From NCBI GenBank assembly GCA_019114925.1, contig DXEO01000067.1, forward strand, positions 1-5,757: a stretch of DNA of 5,757 nucleotides, written 5' to 3'. Positions 1 to 4,760 of this stretch are shown here, piece after piece. The notes below the pieces were generated by a model, which saw only the letters and a program-made list of their open reading frames with translations, made no database searches and had not been told where the DNA came from. This stretch comes from Candidatus Corynebacterium faecipullorum (lineage in GTDB: Bacteria; Actinomycetota; Actinomycetes; Mycobacteriales; Mycobacteriaceae). The position numbers were made by a program, and so were the translations under genes. The stretch's first letter is position 1; each line of letters begins with the position of its first letter.

Positions 1-746
1 AGGCGGCGGATAAGGGCCAATTCGACCTCTTCGCTGGATTCGGAGGCGATGAACAAGGCGACTCTGTCTCCGCCTTCGCCATCGATATTCCGGATGAGAA
101 CTGGGACCGCAAACACGAGCTGGCTCTGGAAAGGGAGATGTTGGGCCTGTACGTGTCCGGACACCCGCTCGATGGCTTCGAGGAAGCACTGAATGCGCAG
201 ACCGATACCCCGATCACCAAGATCCTCAACGGTGAAGTGGGCAATGGCCAGGAGCTCGTGATTGGCGGCATTATCTCGGGCGTTGACAGGCGCTTTTCCA
301 AGCGCGATGGCTCGCCCTGGGCCATCGTCAGCATCGAAGACCATAACGGCGCCCAGGTGGATATCCTCGTGTTCAATCAGGTGTACTCGCTGGTGGCTCC
401 GCAGATTGCAGAAGACAATATCATCTTGGCCAAAGTCCAGGTGAAGATCCGCGATGAGCGCATGTCCCTGTTCTGCTCCGATATCCGCGTTCCTGATTTG
501 GGGCCGGGTAACGGCGCCGGTCTGCCGCTGCGTCTGACCATGCGCACGGATCAGTGCACGATGGACAACATTGCGCGGCTCAAACAGGTTTTGGTCAACA
601 ACAAGGGTGAGTCCGACGTGTATCTCACGCTTGTCGACGGCGAAGAGTCCACCATGATGGTCCTTGGCGAGCATTTGCGCGTGGAGCGCTCCAGCAACCT
701 CATGGGTGATCTCAAGGCGACGATGGGCGCCGGAATTCTCGGCTGA
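1..746 (+). CDS. dnaE: DNA polymerase III subunit alpha, C-terminal part (5' end outside window)
   Basis: This is the replicative polymerase catalytic subunit. The window holds only its last 247 codons, read from base 3, with stop TGA at 744-746; the reading frame is open to the left edge, so the start lies upstream. Numbering from the first full codon, residues 6-10 read QFDLF, a match to the internal beta-clamp-binding pentapeptide of DnaE proteins (QADMF in E. coli). Residues 46-59 contain MLGLYVSGHPLDGF, the conserved LGxYxSGHPL signature. Residues about 83-155 form the OB fold (ELVIGGIISG, then AIVSIEDHNG and VDILVF). Residues about 170-247 are the short C-terminal domain that ends most non-enterobacterial DnaE proteins. 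The polymerase and PHP domains lie outside the window. DnaE1, the main replicase, is more likely than DnaE2 (ImuC) because the clamp motif is intact and no ImuA'/ImuB-like gene is nearby, but the evidence is partial. Confidence 0.96.
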   Translation, partial: AADKGQFDLFAGFGGDEQGDSVSAFAIDIPDENWDRKHELALEREMLGLYVSGHPLDGFEEALNAQTDTPITKILNGEVGNGQELVIGGIISGVDRRFSKRDGSPWAIVSIEDHNGAQVDILVFNQVYSLVAPQIAEDNIILAKVQVKIRDERMSLFCSDIRVPDLGPGNGAGLPLRLTMRTDQCTMDNIARLKQVLVNNKGESDVYLTLVDGEESTMMVLGEHLRVERSSNLMGDLKATMGAGILG

Positions 747-748
747 GG

Positions 749-771
749 CGGCACGCTCCGTTCGCGTGCTG
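749..771 (+). terminator. Weak hairpin after dnaE, possible terminator
   Basis: The hairpin begins three bases after the dnaE stop. GCACGC (751-756) pairs perfectly with GCGTGC (764-769) around a 7-nt loop, and C749-G771 plus G750-U770 extend it to 8 pairs. It is followed by AATAAAAGT rather than a T-tract, so it is not a canonical intrinsic terminator. It may attenuate read-through or protect the dnaE 3' end. Confidence 0.3.
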
Positions 772-819
772 AATAAAAGTACAGAATGAGGCGGGCTGTG
801 CTTCGCCCGTGGGTTACGC

Positions 820-835
820 TAGACAGCACAGTCTA
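820..835. promoter_or_regulatory. McbR-type operator (TAGAC-N6-GTCTA)
   Basis: TAGAC (820-824), the spacer AGCACA (825-830) and GTCTA (831-835) match, base for base, the 16-bp consensus TAGAC-N6-GTCTA published for McbR. McbR is the TetR-family master repressor of methionine, cysteine and sulfur genes in C. glutamicum; S-adenosylhomocysteine releases it. The inverted repeat is perfect for one more pair (C819/G836). It lies 23 bp upstream of the ATG of the MetE-like gene and just upstream of its ribosome-binding site. A possible -10 hexamer, TACGCT (815-820, against TAnAnT), abuts it, which would let the repressor cover the transcription start. The promoter part is weak; the operator match is exact. 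Confidence 0.82.
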
Positions 836-840
836 GTTGA

Positions 841-847
841 AAGGGAG
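841..847 (+). promoter_or_regulatory. Ribosome-binding site of the MetE-like gene
   Basis: AAGGGAG lies 11 nt before the ATG at 859. It is the only purine-rich Shine-Dalgarno-like stretch nearby and supports that start. It immediately follows the McbR-type operator. Confidence 0.6.
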
Positions 848-858
848 ACCGTTTCCTC

Positions 859-2055
859 ATGGTCAATAAGATCCGCACCACCCACGTCGGCTCGCTGCCG
901 CGCACGCAGGAGCTATTGGACGCTAACCTCGAGCGCTCCGCCGGCACCATCTCGGACGAGAAGTTCCACGAGATTTTGGAGCGCTCGGTCGCAGACGTCG
1001 TCAAGCGCCAGGTTGATCTCGGCATCGACATCATTAACGAGGGCGAATACGGCCACATCACCTCCGGTGCCGTGGATTACGGCGCTTGGTGGAACTATTC
1101 CTTTACCCGCCTGGGTGGTCTGACCATGACGGACAAAGACCGCTGGGAGATCGGTGAGAAGATCCGCTCCGAGCCGGGCAAGATTCGCCTTTCCTCGATG
1201 AAGGACCGCCGCGACCGCGCCCTGTTCGCCGAGGCTTATAACGATCCGGATTCGGGTATCTTTACCGGCCGCAAGAAGGTAGCCAACCCGGAGTTCACCG
1301 GCCCGGTTACCTACATCGGCCAGGAGCAGGTCGAGGCGGACGTGAAGCTGCTTGCCGACGCCCTCCCTGCAGGTACCGATGGCTTCGTCGCTGCCCTGTC
1401 CCCGGGTGCCGCGGCACGTCTGCCTAATAAGTACTACGAGGATGAAACCGACCTTGTTCGTGCCTGCGGTGAGGCGCTCAAGGTGGAGTACAAGGCCATC
1501 ACCGATGCCGGCTTGACGGTGCAATTCGACGCTCCCGACCTGGCTGAGGCCTGGGACTCGGTGGTTCCGGAGCCGACGGTCGAGGATTTCCAGGCCTTCC
1601 TGCGCGAGCGTATTGAAATTCTCAACGAGTCCATCAAGGATATCCCGCGTGAGCAGACCCGCCTGCACATCTGCTGGGGCTCCTGGCATGGCCCGCACGT
1701 GACGGATATTCCTTTCGAGGACATCATTGAGGAGATTCTGCAGGCCAAGGTCGGCGGCTTCTCCTTTGAGGGCGCCTCGCCGCGTCACGCGCACGAGTGG
1801 CGTGTGTGGAAGGACCACAAGCTGCCGGAGGGCACTGTGATCTACCCGGGCGTGGTTTCGCACTCCACGAATGCTGTGGAGCATCCGCGCTTGGTGGCGG
1901 ACCGCATCATTCAGTTCGCTGAATTGGTGGGCCCGGAAAACGTGATTGCATCGACGGACTGCGGTCTCGGCGGCCGTTTGCACCGCCAGATCGCGTGGGC
2001 CAAGCTGGAGTCTCTCGTGGAGGGTGCCCAGATTGCTACCGAGGAGCTGTTTTAA
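859..2055 (+). CDS. MetE-like methyltransferase, stand-alone catalytic domain (cobalamin-independent methionine synthase family)
   Basis: The protein has 398 residues and matches the C-terminal catalytic half of MetE (COG0620 type), which transfers a methyl group to homocysteine to give methionine. The zinc-ligand pattern is complete: H270 and C272 (HICWG), E304 (FSFEGASPRHAHE) and C368 (STDCGLGG), corresponding to the His-x-Cys, Glu and Cys ligands of E. coli MetE. HVGSLPRT (9-16) corresponds to the IGSFPQT substrate loop, and QFDAPDLAE (222-230) to the IQ-DEPAL motif. Full MetE has about 750 residues; the N-terminal half is absent, and no coding remnant of it lies in the 112-bp gap before the gene. 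The methyl donor cannot be read from sequence. Stand-alone members of this superfamily include core-MetE proteins, Bacillus YxjG/YxjH and epoxyalkane:coenzyme M transferase, so methionine synthesis is likely but not proven. The McbR-type operator upstream favours a sulfur amino-acid role. It appears monocistronic, with a strong terminator 37 bp after its stop. Confidence 0.86.
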   Translation: MVNKIRTTHVGSLPRTQELLDANLERSAGTISDEKFHEILERSVADVVKRQVDLGIDIINEGEYGHITSGAVDYGAWWNYSFTRLGGLTMTDKDRWEIGEKIRSEPGKIRLSSMKDRRDRALFAEAYNDPDSGIFTGRKKVANPEFTGPVTYIGQEQVEADVKLLADALPAGTDGFVAALSPGAAARLPNKYYEDETDLVRACGEALKVEYKAITDAGLTVQFDAPDLAEAWDSVVPEPTVEDFQAFLRERIEILNESIKDIPREQTRLHICWGSWHGPHVTDIPFEDIIEEILQAKVGGFSFEGASPRHAHEWRVWKDHKLPEGTVIYPGVVSHSTNAVEHPRLVADRIIQFAELVGPENVIASTDCGLGGRLHRQIAWAKLESLVEGAQIATEELF

Positions 2056-2091
2056 GTCTTTCCAGCTTGGCTGCGATTGATTCCGCCCAAT

Positions 2092-2130
2092 AAAAAGGCG
2101 GCTGTGACGCAATGTCGCAGCCGCCTTTTT
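2092..2130. terminator. Strong bidirectional intrinsic terminator between convergent genes
   Basis: AAAAAGGCGGCTG (2092-2104) is the exact reverse complement of CAGCCGCCTTTTT (2118-2130). Inside it T2105-G2117 is a wobble pair and GAC (2106-2108) pairs with GTC (2114-2116), leaving a 5-nt loop (2109-2113). The stem is therefore 17 pairs, GC-rich in the middle, with a T-tract on the right for plus-strand transcripts and an A-tract on the left that becomes a T-tract for minus-strand transcripts. It sits 37 bp after the MetE-like stop and 17 bp after the stop of the minus-strand gene at 2147, so it can end both transcripts. Confidence 0.93.
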
Positions 2131-2146
2131 CGTGCAGTGAAAAGTG

Positions 2147-2551
2147 CTAGTTCACGGTGATACCGTGGCTTTTGAGGAAATCTCGTGGGCCGTCAAGGAT
2201 AGAAGGGTTAGCCTTAGCGACAAGGACCAACGCGTTGACCCCAGCGGCTACCAAACCAAAAATTGTGGTCAGCCAGGCGAAGACTTCCTTGGTTGTGTCA
2301 CTCGGGCGGGCGGACTGCAAGAACTCTGGCATCTTTTCCCAAGCAGCATCTGCCGCAGCTTCTTTTTGCTTTTGGGGGTCCGTCTCTGGCGTCGTGTCTT
2401 CTTTTGCTTGGGAGGATTGAGAGACATCGAGGTGCCCTACGGACAGCGAGCTACCATTGGGGCCTCCAGTTGAGCCGTTAGCTGCCGCAAGCGGAGTTGC
2501 CAGGGCCATGGTCGTGGCGCATACGGCGATGAGGGAGGCGGAAAGACGCAT
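2147..2551 (-). CDS. Small exported protein with C-terminal hydrophobic segment, family not recognised
   Basis: The protein has 134 residues; I do not recognise the family. Residues 1-24 form a Sec-type signal peptide: a short n-region (MR), a hydrophobic core (about 5-23) and a likely cleavage after LAAA before N25. C11 is not in a convincing lipobox (LIAVC), so I do not call it a lipoprotein. Residues 25-60 are rich in Gly, Ser, Thr and Asp and probably disordered. Residues about 60-90 are charged and probably helical (KQKEAAADAAWEKMPEF). Residues about 91-112 (FAWLTTIFGLVAAGVNALVL) are hydrophobic enough for one membrane helix, followed by a short polar tail. It is therefore either secreted or anchored near its C-terminus, with the acidic segment outside. 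The start is supported by AAGGAGA 11 nt upstream. It follows the choice-of-anchor protein gene on the same strand after 105 bp; whether they act together is unknown. Confidence 0.8.
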   Translation of the reverse strand: MRLSASLIAVCATTMALATPLAAANGSTGGPNGSSLSVGHLDVSQSSQAKEDTTPETDPQKQKEAAADAAWEKMPEFLQSARPSDTTKEVFAWLTTIFGLVAAGVNALVLVAKANPSILDGPRDFLKSHGITVN

Positions 2552-2561
2552 GATGAGAAGT

Positions 2562-2568
2562 TCTCCTT
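2562..2568 (-). promoter_or_regulatory. Ribosome-binding site of the small exported protein gene
   Basis: On the minus strand AAGGAGA lies 11 nt (counted from GGAGA) before the ATG at 2551. It overlaps an 11-bp odd palindrome (GAGAA-G-TTCTC, 2555-2565), which could form only a very tight hairpin. Confidence 0.65.
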
Positions 2569-2622
2569 AGAAAGGCGATTTTGAGAGCTGCATAAAGGTC
2601 CGGCTCGTTACAAGCCCATCTA

Positions 2623-2628
2623 AATGTA
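2623..2628 (-). promoter_or_regulatory. Candidate -10 element for the small exported protein gene
   Basis: On the minus strand this reads TACATT within GCTACATTTAG, fitting the corynebacterial -10 consensus TAnAnT. It would start transcription near 2616 and give a leader of about 65 nt. No good -35 hexamer is visible 16-18 nt upstream, which is common in this genus. It suggests that the gene can be expressed separately from the upstream minus-strand gene. Confidence 0.35.
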
Positions 2629-2656
2629 GCAGCCCTCCCCTTAGTGAAGATAGGTT

Positions 2657-4582
2657 TTATAGGAACTTCTCCAGCTGCTCGCGCAGCGGTGCCGGGACAA
2701 AGCTGAGAACCGTTTCGCGGACACCCGGGGTATTCAGCAGGCCTACCGCGGCAGCCACCGCGGCTATGACTCCGATGATTGAACCGACGGCGATGGACGC
2801 GGTGGAGGAGTGGGAGCTCTGGCTGCTCTTGTCTTCGCCGTCATGGTCGTCGGCATCGTCCTCGTTGTCCCCGTCGGCATTGAGCAGGTCCTCAACGTTG
2901 TAGACGGTGGTGGTTCCGGAGACCTCGTTGCCCACGATAAGCAGGTGCTCACCGTTGGGGGAGTCTGCCTTGTCGACGAAGGCAAAGCCCTCCGGCCCCA
3001 AGTCGCCGGCAGCAGCGAACTCATCAGTGGAGAAGTCGCGGTTGTTGACATAGGTGACGAAGGAAGCGTTGGCGGGGTTGGTGACGTCGTAGACGAAGAT
3101 GCCGCCAACGCGCTCGGCGCCGATGAAGGCATAAGTACGCTCCCCAACGGTGCCGATGGTCAGGGCCTCTGGCTCTGGACCCTTGTTATCAGAGCGATCA
3201 TCGAACTCTGCTTCTTCGTTGTCAGCGTTGTGGTGGAAGACACCCGGCTCATTGAGCTCAGCGGTGATCTTTTCGAACTCGGCGCCGGAATCGAAGACGA
3301 CGCTGCCCTCCGAGTCGTAGATGCTGAAGGAACGAGAGCCGAAGGCATAAAGCTCGTCGAAGCAGCCCTTTTCTTCGTTCCAGCCGGAGGCGTTGCTCAG
3401 CTTCAGGTTGCCGGCCTGCTTTTTGTCGGCGAGTTCCTCCACGTTGACTTTCCCCAGCGCGTCCTCACATACCTTGCCATCCTCGACCAGATCCTTGAGC
3501 TCCACCTCATCGGTGTAAACACCGGAGCCGCCGTCCTTTTCCTTGATGCCCCACTCGCGGGCATCACCCTCGTTCGCGGTGGCAAAGTAGGTCTGGCCAC
3601 CAGCGGTGAAGGCACCGATGGAATCTGGCATGGACAGGCCCTTGACCGGGATAGTGCGCAGCTCGGCCGCCTCATCCTTGTTCGAGGGATCCAGCGGGAC
3701 CTGCGAGTGATCCGCAATGTGGGCGGGCAGGATGTTCTCCACCGTGGCGGATTCAATATCGATGACGCCGATGGCGTTGGCCTCCTGCAGCGTCACGAAG
3801 GCCTTGCCATCCTGGGAGGTGATGTACTCCGGCTCAAAGTCGATAGAAGGCTTGGAGTCATGGCCGGAGGGGCCGAAAACTCGCACGCCCTCCGGCAGAG
3901 CCTGGCCGTCGAAAGCCGTGAATCCCGCGATGCGGGCATCCGCCTGCGTTGGTGATTCAACAGCCTCGGGGAGCTTGATAACGGAGACGGATCCTTCCGG
4001 GTCCGTGACATAGTCGGTGCCCTCGGCGTTGAGTTCATTCGAGGGCTCCCCCTCGTTGGCCACCAGCGCGTAGCCACCATCGGCGGTGAGGTGAACGTTA
4101 TCCGGCAAGGCGCCCACCGCCACGCGGCCCAATTCGGCGGTAGCCAGATCCGCAGCCGCGGCGTTGAAGAACAGTGCTTCGCCCTCCGCGGTCTTGTCTG
4201 TCTGCTGGACAGCGGCCACAGCTAAGCCATCGGGGCGCACAGCTACGGAGTTGATTTCCTTGCCTTCACCAGCAGAGATAGAGTCGAGCAAGGTTGGCTT
4301 GGCCAGGTCAGAAGCGTCGAGGACATCGATTTGACCAGCGTGCGCATTGACCGTAAGGATGCGCTTGGAGGCTGGGTGGAAGGCCACGATCTCCGCAGCC
4401 GACTCCGCGTATACCCCGGACTCGTAGGTTCCAACCGGGGTGAGCTTGAGGGTGGCGTCTGCCGCCGAGTGTTCGATGACGTTGTTCACAATCGCGGCCG
4501 AGGAGGCCGGTACGGCCACGCTGAGGCAGGTTGCGGTCGCCACGTAGAGCGCGAGAGAACGGCGGGAGATAGAGCGAGACAT
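2657..4582 (-). CDS. Exported, membrane-anchored choice-of-anchor I family beta-propeller-like protein
   Basis: The protein has 641 residues from the ATG at 4582, chosen because AAGGAG (4592-4597) lies 9 nt before it and a signal peptide begins directly there; an in-frame ATG at 4642 has no proper ribosome-binding site and would put 20 residues before the signal. Residues 1-30 are the export signal; SRRSLAL (6-12) resembles a twin-arginine motif. Residues about 45-560 hold repeated blade-like segments typical of choice-of-anchor I proteins, with recurring VANEGEPSNE (174-183), ATANEGDAREW (334-344), DFEPEYI (248-254), GPEPEAL (468-474) and LGPEGFAF (528-535). Relatives are often annotated as alkaline phosphatase, esterase-like phytase or surface glycoprotein, but the activity is not established and I infer none. 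C372 and C407 could form a disulfide. Residues about 569-593 are an Asp/Glu/Ser/His linker; about 595-616 form a membrane helix (SIAVGSIIGVIAAVAAAVGL), followed by a 25-residue tail ending LREQLEKFL. There is no LPxTG motif, so anchoring is by the helix. Probably envelope-located. Confidence 0.88.
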   Translation of the reverse strand: MSRSISRRSLALYVATATCLSVAVPASSAAIVNNVIEHSAADATLKLTPVGTYESGVYAESAAEIVAFHPASKRILTVNAHAGQIDVLDASDLAKPTLLDSISAGEGKEINSVAVRPDGLAVAAVQQTDKTAEGEALFFNAAAADLATAELGRVAVGALPDNVHLTADGGYALVANEGEPSNELNAEGTDYVTDPEGSVSVIKLPEAVESPTQADARIAGFTAFDGQALPEGVRVFGPSGHDSKPSIDFEPEYITSQDGKAFVTLQEANAIGVIDIESATVENILPAHIADHSQVPLDPSNKDEAAELRTIPVKGLSMPDSIGAFTAGGQTYFATANEGDAREWGIKEKDGGSGVYTDEVELKDLVEDGKVCEDALGKVNVEELADKKQAGNLKLSNASGWNEEKGCFDELYAFGSRSFSIYDSEGSVVFDSGAEFEKITAELNEPGVFHHNADNEEAEFDDRSDNKGPEPEALTIGTVGERTYAFIGAERVGGIFVYDVTNPANASFVTYVNNRDFSTDEFAAAGDLGPEGFAFVDKADSPNGEHLLIVGNEVSGTTTVYNVEDLLNADGDNEDDADDHDGEDKSSQSSHSSTASIAVGSIIGVIAAVAAAVGLLNTPGVRETVLSFVPAPLREQLEKFL

Positions 4583-4591
4583 TGAGAAAGA

Positions 4592-4597
4592 CTCCTT
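4592..4597 (-). promoter_or_regulatory. Ribosome-binding site deciding the start of the choice-of-anchor protein
   Basis: AAGGAG on the minus strand, 9 nt before the ATG at 4582. The alternative ATG at 4642 has only a weak AAAGAG two bases away, too close to act, so the shorter reading is preferred. Confidence 0.8.
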
Positions 4598-4746
4598 GAA
4601 GCGAGACGAAAAAGATTCCGCACCACCGTACGTGCCGCCCATGACTCTTTCGGGGAACAGAGCGTTGCGAGCAAGCGAGATCTAGATAAACGTTCAGTGA
4701 ATCGGTCGAATGCTAGGTAATGTGCGACGAAAGAATAGTGGGGCGC

Positions 4747-4752
4747 TAAAAT
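4747..4752 (+). promoter_or_regulatory. -10 element of ilvA, implying a leaderless or near-leaderless transcript
   Basis: TAAAAT, within GCTAAAATAAG, fits the corynebacterial -10 consensus TAnAnT. Only 8 bases separate it from the ilvA ATG at 4761, so transcription would begin at or within about two bases of the start codon. The interval ATAAGCCACC has no Shine-Dalgarno sequence, in keeping with leaderless translation. The -35 region is poor (TGCGAC, 4723-4728, with an 18-bp spacer). Confidence 0.65.
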
Positions 4753-4760
4753 AAGCCACC

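Larger units (their letters stand above)
4583..4760. promoter_or_regulatory. Divergent intergenic region between the choice-of-anchor gene and ilvA
   Basis: This 178-bp gap must hold the promoters of both divergent genes. The ilvA -10 is listed separately. For the minus-strand gene a weak candidate is TTCGAC (4704-4709) with a 16-bp spacer and TATCTA (4682-4687). Two small palindromes are visible: TTCA-G-TGAA (4693-4701), inside that spacer, and ATCTAGAT (4680-4687), overlapping its -10. Neither matches an operator that I can name. The minus-strand leader would be about 90 nt. Confidence 0.4.

Noticed and set aside
913..2112. 399-residue open frame on the minus strand, antisense to the MetE-like gene
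   Set aside because: It is a shadow of the GC-rich codon pattern of the sense gene, runs through the bidirectional terminator, has no recognisable motif, and the sense protein has clear family motifs.
2144..2481. Several plus-strand open frames opposite the small exported protein gene
   Set aside because: They lack start signals and known motifs, and they overlap a minus-strand gene with a signal peptide and a good ribosome-binding site.
2519..2551. Lipoprotein signal on the small exported protein (C11)
   Set aside because: The residues before C11 (LIAV) do not fit a lipobox, and an alanine-rich signal peptidase I site follows at residues 22-24.
2552..2656. Possible terminator between the two minus-strand genes
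   Set aside because: Only a 4-bp GGCT/AGCC pairing (2602-2605 with 2613-2616) is visible, with no T-tract; too weak to call.
2555..2671. 9-bp inverted repeat GAGAAGTTC (2555-2563) and GAACTTCTC (2663-2671) flanking the gap between the minus-strand genes
   Set aside because: One copy is coding sequence at the end of the choice-of-anchor gene and the other overlaps a Shine-Dalgarno sequence; no target duplication or element lies between, so chance is the simpler reading.
2810..3955. 381-residue open frame on the plus strand, antisense to the choice-of-anchor gene
   Set aside because: The Val/Gly/Leu-rich composition is that of a reverse-strand shadow; no start signal or domain is visible, and the minus-strand gene has a signal peptide, repeated motifs and a ribosome-binding site.
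4663..4677. Hairpin-like CGTTGC-GA-GCAAGCG in the divergent region
   Set aside because: Very short two-base loop and a bulged G; no T-tract and no known operator match.
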